DNA of 20,668 nt, taken from NCBI GenBank assembly GCA_943704525.1, contig CALSCQ010002190.1:1-20668 (forward strand), given 5' to 3'. The translations under genes were made by a program, and so were the position numbers. This document shows positions 10,501-19,840 of this stretch, in pieces. A model generated the notes under the pieces. It did no database searches. It was not told the DNA's origin and was given only the letters and a program-made list of their open reading frames with translations. The stretch comes from Pigoraptor vietnamica (taxonomy: Eukaryota > Opisthokonta > Filasterea). Within the stretch, counting starts at the first letter, position 1. Each line of letters begins with the position of its first letter.

Positions 10501-10752
10501 AACGGTTACAGAATCGAAATGCTCCGGCTGAATAACGGACAGCCGGAGTGGATCCTTCTCTCCCGTCGTATCGCGGCCAAGACCACGTCGTATACGCTGA
10601 AGAACCTCGCGCAGGGAGCTTCTTACGTGCTGCGCATCCGTGCGACAACGAAGAAGGGCACTCTGTACGGGCCGGCCACGGTTATCAAGGCGCGCACGTC
10701 GAAGCTCCTCCCCGCCGCAGGTCTTACGACCGAGGCTGACACGGACTTTTGA
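7550..10752 (+). CDS. Secreted M4 (thermolysin-like) zinc metallopeptidase with FN3 domain
   Basis: Six exons: 7550-8725, 8934-9012, 9214-9397, 9591-9744, 10032-10391 and 10492-10752, for 737 residues. The start chosen is the first ATG; a second ATG at 7568 begins the signal peptide core (VLFIGVAAMCLAVAAYG). The FTP propeptide domain shows LGFLHVRLGQEVRGIPVF, and a PepSY-like part shows YFAFVDAINGQVLHI. The joined exons give HELAHAY (His391, Glu392, His395), then GAIDEGMAD with Glu415 exactly 20 residues on and Asp419, matching the thermolysin zinc site. DNGGIHSNCGV holds the catalytic His504. GLGITKSAAIFWRA is the usual M4 C-terminal helix region. Residues about 621-728 form a fibronectin type III domain (VVSFKV..., GYRIEML, YVLRIRATT). 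All catalytic residues are present, so it should be an active, autoprocessed extracellular protease. The junction of exons 4 and 5 is the weakest part of the model. Confidence 0.88.
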
Positions 10753-11262
10753 GGAAAGCCGTCGCTAGCGCCACTGACAGACGGGCCTGCCGTTTCTCGT
10801 GGAATCAGGAAATACAGCGGCACTTACTAACAACGGCATGGAGGGCGGTCTTGAGAGTCGGACCGACGAGTAACTCAGCCGCCACTTTAGTTGTTAGCGG
10901 AATCCCAACTGAAGCCGAAGAAACGGCCCACTGTCGTGTGTGTGCTTATGTGTGTGCGCGTGTGTGCAATCGGTGTGCGTTGTTCGGCGTTCGCGACGGC
11001 CGGCAATATCGGTACTGCTACGAGTCAGCTGCAAGTCGGAATGAGAAATGGGCCGAGTGTGTGAGAAACGTTCGTTTGAACGAATACGAAGAGACAGGCA
11101 CACTGACACATGGCACAGATTTTCACTCAAGCGCGCACCGACGCGCACATGCTCTGCACAAACAGGACGCACGCACGCACGTCTCAGTAAGCGCACAGGC
11201 CAGCTTAACACGGTTGCGAGTGCAGTGTGTGTGCGTGTGTGTGTGGGCGATATGCCCTCGCA

Positions 11263-11580
11263 CACACATCCCTCATACACGCACAGATACGCACACACAC
11301 GTACACATACACACACACACACCACACACACATACGCACACATCCCTCACACGCGCACACACGCACACACGCACACACACACGCACACAAGGCACACACG
11401 CACACACACACGCACACACACACGCACCCACACACAGGCACACGCAGGTACACACAGGCACACACACACACACACACACCGGCACACACACACACACGCG
11501 CGCACGCACGCCCGCCCGCCCGCACGCCCGCACGCACACACACACACACACCGGCACACACACACAGACACAACACACAC
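11263..11580. repeat. Imperfect (CA)n/(CG)n alternating purine-pyrimidine tract
   Basis: About 320 nt of CACACA broken by CGCACG, CCCGCCCG and short CAGG or CCGG steps. Most of it alternates purine and pyrimidine, which favours left-handed Z-DNA. Confidence 0.85.
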
Positions 11581-11583
11581 ACG

Positions 11584-11587
<4 letters not shown>

Positions 11588-11662
<75 letters not shown>
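11588..11662. repeat. Pure (CA)n microsatellite, 75 nt
   Basis: Uninterrupted CA dinucleotides, about 37 copies, continuing the imperfect tract upstream. Length should be polymorphic between isolates. Confidence 0.9.
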
Positions 11663-11664
<2 letters not shown>

Positions 11665-11812
11665 GGCACTTCAACGCAACACAAACGAGAAAGGCAATAC
11701 GCACAATGACAGTGTCATCGACGACGTCCGGCTCTGCGGGGCGCTGGCGGGGCTTGCGCGGCCCTGTGTGTGCCCTGCGGCGCGGAATGTCACGCACGCA
11801 CACATGCACGAT

Positions 11813-11813
<1 letters not shown>

Positions 11814-11905
<92 letters not shown>
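11814..11905. repeat. Pure (CA)n microsatellite, 92 nt
   Basis: Uninterrupted CA dinucleotides, about 46 copies, separated from the previous tract by about 150 nt of unique sequence. Confidence 0.9.
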
Positions 11906-11907
<2 letters not shown>

Positions 11908-12124
11908 GTGTACGAGGACGTGCGCGCCTGTGCAGTGGGCCGAGGTGCTTCGTGCTTCACTTCAGGACTAACTGGCATCGCGGATAGACTCAATAGCAGC
12001 CGCAGCACCACGGCGCACACTAGCGGAGATGGCGCGAATGCACACTGACAGTGTGACACACTGCCACGTTGCTTCAGAGCAATACTTCATAAGGGCATAT
12101 TACAAACACCTCAGGCGTCGCTTT

Positions 12125-12782
12125 CTACTTGGCTCTTTTGAGGGCTGTTTTCGCCTCCTGCGACACATTCGAGAGAATTGCATCAGAACACGCGCACGTG
12201 CAAGCGGTGTGGAACAACACATGTACGTGCACACCTCCGAAGACACACACCAAATGGCACCACACGCACCTTAATCTTTCGCTCAAAATACGTTCGGCAA
12301 TGTCGCTTCATGGCACCAAAGACGCTGCAGAGGCCGTCCTCGCACGCGCCGTCCGTACGCGCGCAGCAGCACGCCCCTTCGCAGCGCAGGCACTCTCCCT
12401 TGTACGTCGTCACGCACAGTGCGCACACGCGGTGCTGGATGAGCGCGCAACCGTCGAACTTTGGCAGTCGAATGACCCGCCGTTTGCACACGTGACACTG
12501 CACCAGCGGGCGCTCGAGTTGCCGCTTTCCTCTCTTCGGTTTGGCTTTCTTTTCGTTCGATGAGCGCGAGCCGTTCGCATCTTTCTCCTTAGACGCACGA
12601 GAGTCGTTCGTTCTCAAGCCCACAGCGCCGTCGTCCCTCTCTTCCGTGTCGTCGTCTGAAGAGGCGCCGGTCAAATCGATCGTCCGTGGCGTGTGGCTGA
12701 TGCCGCGTGGGGCGAATAGTGTGTGAGGGCCATGGTCTGGTGGACCCATGAAGGGGCGCTTGGCCGTCGGTTTGACTCGCAT
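12125..12782 (-). CDS. Small CDCA7-like (4CXXC-R1-type) cysteine-rich zinc-finger protein
   Basis: Two exons, 12782-12270 and 12157-12125, joined in phase 0 by a GT-AG intron, give 181 residues; the last exon codes EAKTALKRAK then TAG. A longer open frame extends to 12944, but its extra residues look non-coding, so I chose the ATG at 12782. The N-terminal half is low complexity and contains IDLTGASSDDDTEE (residues 35-48), a textbook SUMO-interacting motif with acidic tail, and a nuclear localisation signal KKAKPKRGKR (78-87). The C-terminal half has cysteines at 96, 99, 112, 120, 123, 131, 134, 138-140, 147, 152 and 162. Spacing CHVCK ... CALC ... CLRCEGACCC resembles the zf-4CXXC_R1 domain of CDCA7 (CHQC ... 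CGPC ... CPPCRGICNC). A nuclear chromatin or transcription role is inferred. The family match is by eye and could be wrong. Confidence 0.65.
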
Positions 12783-13893
12783 GAGGACAGGAGAGTGTAT
12801 GCAGTGCGCGACAGTGAGTGTATGCAGTGACGCGTAATAGTGAAGTCGAAAAATGCAGTGGGAATGGGTTGATGGAGGACAACAGCGTTCCCGCCACCGA
12901 AGTCGCGCGACCAGAGGCGCCTTTGGTCCAGACACAAAGCTCATTACACTGTTTCAGTCCTCTTAGTCGTTATCGCGCCATCACAGCCGAGTCGGTTCCG
13001 GCCCTCAGTCGCCTTCGGGATGGTCGGCTGTGCGTGCACACATTGACACACGCACAGTCACAGTGAATACATCTGCGTGTGGATGCCGCTGTTTCCGGCG
13101 GTAAGCCGGCCCGGCAGAGCCACGTACTCGGGGCACGTCGGCCGCCGGACGTCCGCCACGGTGCCGGCCTGACGACTCCGAACAGCAACCGAATCGGCTC
13201 TGGCGAGCACACGTGTCGTTGCGAGGATAACTGATTACAGTAGCCGGTTCCCGCCCGGAGTTCCGCCGGACAGCCTTTCCGGTCGGCCATTAACAAACCG
13301 GCCGCCGCTTTGATGCGAATCTGGCGAGCAACTTCAATTCCTTAACGCGAATGCCTTTGCCGTGCTGTGGCTTTTGTCGGGTTGCTATTGCGCGGGATGC
13401 CCGAGTGTCTCTCTGAACGCGATCGCCCTGCACGATCGCAGTTGCCCGAGTGTCTCTCTAAACGAGATCCCCCTCATCGGCGGTCGTCCCCACTGAACAC
13501 CGTCGCATCAACAGTGCCAGTGTGGTCTGCAGCGGCCAGGAATTAAAAATGACTCGCGGCGGTCGAAACAATCCACCTTTAATGTGCTGTGCTTCACAAC
13601 TAGATAGAGAGAATGAAACAAGCAGCCATTAAGACACATTAGCCCTTCGCACTCGGCACCGCCTGCGCATTACACATTTCGCCAGCGAGTAATAAAACGA
13701 CCCGCGCCGCCGGTGCCGCGGAACGCGACGACAAAGCCGGGTGCGGGATCGACCGGCCGGCCGGAAGGGAGAGACGCCCATCACGGCGCGCGTGTACGTG
13801 CGGAATATACACGCGCGGGTCAAACCACGCATACGCCGCCCGTTGTACCGGAAGTGCATGTCGCGCACGCATGCACGTGACACGGGCGAGTGA
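12783..13893. promoter_or_regulatory. Intergenic region upstream of the zinc-finger gene
   Basis: This 1.1-kb gap holds the promoter of the minus-strand zinc-finger gene and the 3' flank of the minus-strand RING gene. I see no supportable gene. It contains a GC-rich, inverted-repeat-rich stretch at about 13085-13310 and a short direct repeat at 13398-13469. A TTTAAT at 13576-13581 reads ATTAAA on the minus strand and could be a distant poly(A) signal for the RING gene; this is weak. Confidence 0.4.
13398..13469. repeat. Short direct repeat, 27-nt units 45 nt apart
   Basis: TGCCCGAGTGTCTCTCT occurs at 13398-13414 and 13443-13459, each followed by a near-identical AACG(C/A)GATC, so units span 13398-13424 and 13443-13469. 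Between them is a small inverted repeat GCGATCG/CGATCGC. Confidence 0.75.
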
Positions 13894-15636
13894 TCACGCG
13901 TTGGCCGCGCCCGCGTTCACATACTCGTATCCGTCGTAGTCGTCCAGCTCGGCAAAATGCCCCAAGCGGCCATGCGTGAGCGTGTTGGCGATTGGGCCGC
14001 GCCCTTCTTCGTCGACCGTGAAACGCGAGCCCGCGACGTCCATAAAGGACGTTTCCTCATCAACAGTGGCGCCATCGAAATCGGCGCCGCCGACGACGCA
14101 ATCGATGAATTTGGTGCGGCGAAGGTTGGCGTCCTTGAACGTGGCGCGCATCACGGACGACCTCTTGAAGTTGGCGGCCTCGAGATCCGCGCTCTCGAAC
14201 ATCACGTCACCCATGTTGCAGTCGACAAACCACGCCCCCGCGAGATCCGCAAACGCCATGCAAACACCGGCCATCTCACAGTCGCAGAATTTCGCCCTCA
14301 CAAGCGACAGGCCCGCGAAAGAAACGGTTCGGAGGTCGGCGTTTCCGATGTAAAGGCCTGCCGGCGGCCGCACCAGCTGCATGCGCGCCAGCAGCTGCGC
14401 TTCGTCCATGGGCGCGTACCGCCAGTACGGCCAGGAGTCGTCGCCGTAGAAGCCATCGTTGCCGTAGGCGCGCGCGATGTACGATCTGTCACCGCCGCGG
14501 CGGCGTGTGCACGGCCACAACAGGCCGACATAGTCCAACAGATCAAGCGCTCCTTGAAGGTCGGCCGCTCGCACGCGCCCGGCAACGTTGCCCCGCAGGA
14601 CTGTGAGCATGGCCTCAAAGACAGCGGGCGTGGCGTCGAGGAATGGCGTGCCGTCACGGTCGCGCCGAATCGCAGCATCGTCCGGTTCGTGGTACATTAG
14701 CCCGAGCACCGACGCGTTGATCCCGGGAACTCCAGAGAGCTCGTCCCATGCAACTGCGTACCGCGTTCCTCGAAGCGACAACACAAGGACACCATCGGGG
14801 TCGCCGCCGTCGCTTTCAACGCGCGGTCGCTTGCGGGTTGGGTTGGTGGAAACGGAGGGGAGCAGCGCCGCCGAGAGCTGGCGTCGCGCAAGCCAGTCAG
14901 CGGCCGCACAGTCGTGGTTGGTGTCGAAAGGGCCGACGTATTCACAGCGAGGTCGAGCGGGTGCATCGTCGTTCGTGGCGTATATGCACGGGCGCGCGAG
15001 CGTCGGGCAGCTTTCAAAGTGTGCGTAGCGCGCGTCAAGGGTGCCGCGAAAATCGCAGCCCACGCGACCACACGGAAACAACACGCAGGCGTTCCGCCAG
15101 TGGGCCTCGACGTCCCCAAGAGGGCCAGTCCACTCGCAGCCGGCGCCATGGTGTGGGCAGCGCACGATGAGCGCGTTGAGAGTGCGGCGGATCGGCTGCG
15201 GCGCGCTGGCTATGTCCGCGACGTTGACGATGTCGCGGCACACGGGGCATGTCATGCGTCGGGCGTTCCCAGCGACGCCGCGAGCGCATTCTTTGCAGAA
15301 CATGTGTTGACCGCGGCACGGCAGCACGAGCGGCCTGTACAGCGGCGCATGGCACACGGGACACTCAAAGTGCGCGAGCACCGAGACGTCCGAGACGTAC
15401 ACGAGCGAGGACGAATCGAACTCGATCGGTTCGGGGAAGGTCGGCGCGCCACGCTCGAGCGCATGTGCAGGCGCATCACCTCGCTCGAGTGCCTGCGGGG
15501 GCGCATCACCATTGATCGGGGGCGCGTTACCACGCTCGAGTGCCTGTGGGGGCGCATCTCCACGCTCAACCCCATGTGCTGGCACCCCACCGTTCATCGT
15601 GACCGTGACTGTGACTGTAACGAGATGGTTGTTCAT
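13894..15636 (-). CDS. RING-TRAF zinc finger-BTB-pentapeptide repeat protein, putative E3 ubiquitin ligase
   Basis: A single uninterrupted frame of 580 residues from the ATG at 15636. The frame stays open upstream to 15858, but that part looks like 5' UTR. Residues 22-66 are near-repeats of ALERGDAPPQ. A C3HC4 RING follows: Cys92, 95, 107, His111, Cys114, 117, 130, 133. TRAF-type zinc fingers cover about 160-243 (CPHHGAGCEW, CGRVGCDFRG). A basic TRKRPR (267-272) may be a nuclear signal. Residues about 283-372 match the BTB/T1 fold of KCTD proteins (VLVLSLRGTRYAVAW ... FLDATPAVFEAMLTVLRG). Residues 428-526 are pentapeptide repeats in strict ten-residue register, with F or M closing each coil. 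KCTD9 pairs BTB with pentapeptides and serves cullin-3; RING-TRAF proteins are ligases themselves. Here both sit in one chain, so self-contained ligase activity is inferred. It is intronless although its neighbours have introns. Confidence 0.9.
   Translation of the reverse strand: MNNHLVTVTVTVTMNGGVPAHGVERGDAPPQALERGNAPPINGDAPPQALERGDAPAHALERGAPTFPEPIEFDSSSLVYVSDVSVLAHFECPVCHAPLYRPLVLPCRGQHMFCKECARGVAGNARRMTCPVCRDIVNVADIASAPQPIRRTLNALIVRCPHHGAGCEWTGPLGDVEAHWRNACVLFPCGRVGCDFRGTLDARYAHFESCPTLARPCIYATNDDAPARPRCEYVGPFDTNHDCAAADWLARRQLSAALLPSVSTNPTRKRPRVESDGGDPDGVLVLSLRGTRYAVAWDELSGVPGINASVLGLMYHEPDDAAIRRDRDGTPFLDATPAVFEAMLTVLRGNVAGRVRAADLQGALDLLDYVGLLWPCTRRRGGDRSYIARAYGNDGFYGDDSWPYWRYAPMDEAQLLARMQLVRPPAGLYIGNADLRTVSFAGLSLVRAKFCDCEMAGVCMAFADLAGAWFVDCNMGDVMFESADLEAANFKRSSVMRATFKDANLRRTKFIDCVVGGADFDGATVDEETSFMDVAGSRFTVDEEGRGPIANTLTHGRLGHFAELDDYDGYEYVNAGAANA
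15439..15573 (-). repeat. Coding minisatellite: ERG(D/N)APP decapeptide-like repeats
   Basis: The N-terminus of the RING-BTB protein carries four to five degenerate copies of ALERGDAPPQ. The DNA repeats too (CTCGAGTGCCTG..GGGGGCGCATC on the plus strand), showing recent expansion within the coding frame. Confidence 0.8.
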
Positions 15637-16122
15637 AGAGTCCGCATCAGAAGAATTATGCAAAAGAGAGGGAACGGAGGCTATGTCTCGCTTCGGAGAG
15701 TGAGGAGCCAAGCACGCACGCCATGCAAGCACATGCGCACGCACAGAAGAATAAGAAAGCGGAGACTGGGTTTCAAAACGAATAGAAATGGCGATATTAT
15801 ATGTATCGATGTGCAGTATGGGTGGCAGTGAGTCGTCATCGTGACGGCACTGCAACACTCTTTATCACGTGGTGTGTCCGGTCATCAGTTTTTACGACGG
15901 ATCATGTTACCAAAAGGGCCCTAAGCAATCGTCCGGACAAATCGGAAAGAATTTCGTAAAAGTCGGCATAGCAACCCGATTCCACGGTGAGTGAGGACAT
16001 AACGGGCAAACTTTTCTTCCCACTCTCACTTTCAGCACACACGCACACACAAAGCACACGCACACACACACAACAACAACAACAACAAACAGACGCACAC
16101 GCGCACGACGGCGGCATCTGCG
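15637..16122. promoter_or_regulatory. Divergent promoter region between RING-BTB and HCN-like genes
   Basis: 486 nt separate the two divergent start codons. A CACA-rich then (CAA)n tract (about 16038-16088) lies just upstream of the channel ATG at 16123 and probably falls in its 5' UTR. I recognise no specific promoter element. Confidence 0.5.
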
Positions 16123-19100
16123 ATGGCCGCTGCGAGCATCACGGACGAGACGAGCGCGTCTGCACGCGAACAGCCGTCGCACCACTCGTTTGCCAACGAG
16201 GCCCTTCTCACACGCATCGAGGACGAATTCCCGGAAGCCCCTTCCGCTGTCCCGCCCGCAGCCGCTGCATCTCCAGTCGCAAACGGCACCGCGCGCACTT
16301 CCTCCACAGCGGCGAGAGAATCCGCCGTCGCGCGAAAGTCTTCGGCCCGCACCAACAATGCGGTGGGCGTTCAGCCGAAGCGAAGCGTCCACGCCGTCGC
16401 GTCGCAGCACACAGAATGGGTCCCTGCGGCTCCCATCGGCGCAAAAGGGCGCGCGCAATTGGCGTTCGAGGCGATCGGCCAGGGGTCGCGCAGGCTGCTG
16501 CGGGGGATTGGAAACGACAAGGCCGGTCGCGACGGCATGATTCACCCAGAGTCGCAGTTTCGGCTGTTCTGGGACGCCACGTGCGTGGTCATGGTGCTGT
16601 ATTCGCTGGTGCTGGTGCCGGTGACCGTGTGCTTCTACTTTAACGGCGCACCCACGGGCCTCTTCGTGTTCAACGCGCTCGTCGACTTCTTCTTTATCGC
16701 GGACATTGCCGTCGTCATGCTCACCGGCGTGTACGACCCCGCACATCGCGCCATTCTGTGGGACCGTGGACTCATAGCAAGGCGGTACCTGCGCGGGCTC
16801 CTCGTGATCGACGTCATCGCGGCGCTTCCCTTGGACATCTTTATTGACCCGCTCGGAACGGGCGATCGAAGCACGCCCATATCGGACGTGTCTGACGCAT
16901 ACAAGGTCCTCCGCGTGTTCTATCTGCTGAAGGGGCTGCGCGTGTTTCGGCTGTTGCGGCCGGCGCCCCTTCTGTTGCGGCTGTTCCACTTTTCGAGCAA
17001 TGTGATGCGCGTCGCGAAATTTTCGTTTGCGCTGTTCATCTTTCTGCACTGGGAGGCGTGCATATGGGTGAGTAACGCGTGTGCGTGTGCATTCGTACAT
17101 TTTGTGTGCGCGTGTGCGTGCGATGTCTTGCAAGAGAGCGAGTGAGCGTGTTGAGGAGCGCGCGTGAGATTGCACGTTCCTCGCATTGCGACGTCCCTCT
17201 CAGTTAACACCCGAACTCAATTCACGCGCTGCCCAGTGCCTCATCGCCTACATGTCGGGCTATCGGTCCCTCAGCTGGGTCACGCTCGTGGGATTGACCG
17301 ACGGCTCTCCGTTTGAGCTGTACACGTGGGCTCTGCTCTACGTCGTCAGCATCATTTCGACTTCGGGTTACGCGCGTTACACGCCGAAGCGGCTGGAGGA
17401 AGTCTGGGTGACGACCACGTTGTGAGTAGTGCTCTGCGCAACCTTGCATCCTGAGTGTCTCTGCAGGCGGGCGCGTCTGTGTGTGTGCGTGCGTGGGTTA
17501 TGCGTCCTGGCGTGTTTCTCTTGTGTGCGCGTGTGTCAATGCGTGCGTACCTTGCGTTCGTGGACGAGTGCTCACTCTCACCCTCTCTTCTCCGCAGCAT
17601 GTTCGTTGGCAACATTTGGCACGTCGTCGTCGTCGGGTTTCTCGTCTCTTTTGTGCTGCGGTTTGATGCCCCGACCCGCCTGTTTGAAGAGCGAGTGAGT
17701 GCGCTGCCGTTGGGATGCATACCTTACCTTTTTGTCGCACTCTGTATGTTGCTGTGTGTATGTCTTGTACGCGTCTGCGATATGTGTCTCTCCCACGAGT
17801 CACATCGTTTTGTATGCACTTACGTGTGGTGACGTTGTTTGCGCACTGTTATTTTATGTGTGTTGGGGGGTTGTGTGTCCACTATGCGTGCATGGGTTGT
17901 GTGCGTGCGTGTGTGTATGTGCGTGTGTGTTTGTCCGTGTGTGTTTCCGTACCGTCGCTGTGACGCAGAGGGCCATCTCTCCCCTTGCCCACGTGTGCGC
18001 GCGTGTTTGCAGGTGCGTGAGCTGGACCAGTACATGATCGACAATCGCTGCCACGCCGACTTTCGCCGCAAAGTGCTCGATTACTACGCGCACAAGTACC
18101 ACAGCCGAAAGATGTACAACGACCACACCATATTCTCGGATCTCTCTGACAACCTGCGAAAGGTGCGGCTTCCGTGCGTCTGCGTGCGCGTCGTGCTTTG
18201 AGTGCGTTTTGCGCGTGGCTGTTTGATTTCGAAATCGTACTCAACGTGACTCTGCGAGCTGTTTTGTTTATGCGCGTGTGTGCGTGCGGTGTGTGCTCAC
18301 TTCGTGCGGTGCAATGTTCTCTCACATCAATTCAGCGCATTTCCGAGCATACAATCATAGCATGCAGTTACGAAGACAGAATAACGCCCCGCCCTCCGTT
18401 CTCCCCTTGCAGGAAATTGCGCTGCAGAACTGCGCCAAGCTCGTCGTGTCCGTTCCCTTTCTCTGCTTCGGTGACCTCAACTTCGTGTCGGCGGTCGTTT
18501 CGAGAATGCGGCCGTGCGTCTTCATGCCCGGCGAGCTCGTCATCGAAGAGGGCGCCGTGGGAAAGGAGATGTACTTTATTGAGAAGGGCATTGTGGAGGT
18601 GCGTCTTTTTGTGCGAGTGCGCAACAGCCGCGTGTGCGCTCTGTCCGTTTTGGTGGACCCTCACCCGCATCCGGGTGGCTCTAAGTGCAGCGCGGCGTCT
18701 TGCTTTCGTGTACTGTCCATTGTGGTGTGCGTCTTGTGTGTGTGTGCGTGTGCGTGCGTGTCACTTTGTGTGCAGGTGATGTTGGGCGTGTATACTCTGG
18801 TCTCTACAAAAGTGCAGTGTTGTGTTTCTTTGTTGTGTATCTCGTTGCGCAGCGCGGTGCGTGTGCCCTCCTTGCTTTCGTGCCTGTCCATGGTTTGTCC
18901 TGTCTATGAAGGGCGGTGTGGTGCGCATGTTCCCTCGAGCAATGTGCGAAAATGCTCAAATGGCGCGCCTTTCGTCCAGGTGTTCAAGACGATAACAGTC
19001 GGTTCGACTGCGACGGACAACGATATCGGTGGCGCAACGGAAGAGATTGTCACCGCCACGCTGTGCGACGGCGCCTTCTTCGGCGGTGAGTGTTCGCTGT

Positions 19101-19840
19101 GCCCAAGTGCGTGCGGGAGGCGTTGAATATGAGCGGTTCCATCGCCCCTCTGCGTGCGAGAACAGGGGTAGACGCATGCATTACGCAGAGGGTCACGCAC
19201 ACGTGACCTTTCTTGTGGATGCCTTGTTGCGTACATGCCAGCCACGTGAACGCCCGTTTATACGAGTGCAAATTACATTTCACGCGTTAATTATTGCTTT
19301 GCTCTTCGAATTCGCAGAAATTGCGCTATTGTCGACGCGAATTCGCCGCGCGGCGTCCGTGCGCGCCATCATCCCGTGTAACTGTTACTGCCTCACGCAC
19401 AACGACCTCACGGCCATTCTCGTCAACTATCCCGACATGCGCCGGTACTTGCACGAGGTGGGTCGCACGTGACGCGCGCAAAGGGTCATTCTCGCCAATG
19501 ACTCTCTGCATTTTTCCGCCTTGTTTTTGTCCAATTTGCACTTTTGATTATGCACACGCACTTGTCCAGTCGTTTGGAACTGTCATAAATGCCCTCCAAT
19601 CTCTCTCACACTCACGTTCGCCACTCGTTCACCATAGGCATGCTTACACTCGTACCGGTCTAAAACATCCCCTCCCCCCCGTTTCTCTCACCCCCGTGCG
19701 CCTAACTCGTTGATGCGTGCACGCGCGTGCAGGTGTCCGTGCGTCGCCTGCAAGACATTTCCAAGGTGAACATGTCTGCCGTGGAAGCGTCAGTTGCCCG
19801 GGATGAAGAAGGTCCGCGTCTCTCCCCGACGCTCGAGTGA
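16123..19840 (+). CDS. HCN-like cyclic nucleotide-gated cation channel
   Basis: Eight exons: 16123-17067, 17204-17421, 17598-17694, 18013-18162, 18413-18598, 18980-19085, 19318-19457 and 19733-19840, all in phase, giving 649 residues. After a low-complexity N-terminus, IHPESQFRLFWD (140-151) matches the HCN pre-S1 segment. S1 lies at about 152-172, S2 180-201, S3 223-242, S4 259-288 (K/R about every third residue), S5 297-315 and S6 386-409. The pore helix and filter (358-373) read ALLYVVSIISTSGYAR, where HCN channels have CIGYG. The C-linker (VRELDQYM ... DFRRKVLDYYAHKYHSRKM) and the CNBD (EEGAVGKEMYFI, FFGEIALL at 565-572, RRAASVRA at 577-584, YPDMRRYL) align closely with animal HCN. It should be a tetrameric voltage- and cAMP-responsive channel. 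An alternative acceptor at 17237 would drop 11 residues before CLIAYM. Confidence 0.9.
17422..18979 (+). repeat. TG-rich low-complexity introns of the channel gene
   Basis: Introns at 17422-17597, 17695-18012, 18163-18412 and 18599-18979 are strongly enriched on the sense strand in TGTGTG, TGCGTG and TGTGCG words, especially 17470-17560, 17870-17950 and 18720-18775. The intervening exons are not, so composition itself marks exon boundaries. Confidence 0.6.

Larger units (their letters stand above)
10753..12124. other. Convergent intergenic region, repeat-dominated, no gene seen
   Basis: The region lies between the stop codon of the metallopeptidase (plus) and that of the small zinc-finger gene (minus). 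Apart from the CA/CG repeat tracts listed separately I see no supportable gene. The long open frames here translate only to Thr-His or Cys-Val dipeptide runs. Confidence 0.8.

Noticed and set aside
10749-11987. Long open frames of Thr-His, Cys-Val or Val-Cys dipeptide repeats on both strands
   Set aside because: They are read-through of the CA microsatellites, open in several frames at once with no domain or start context.
13957-15831. Long plus-strand open frames opposite the RING-BTB gene
   Set aside because: They have no recognisable motif and arise from third-position GC bias; all zinc ligands and the decapeptide register lie on the minus strand.
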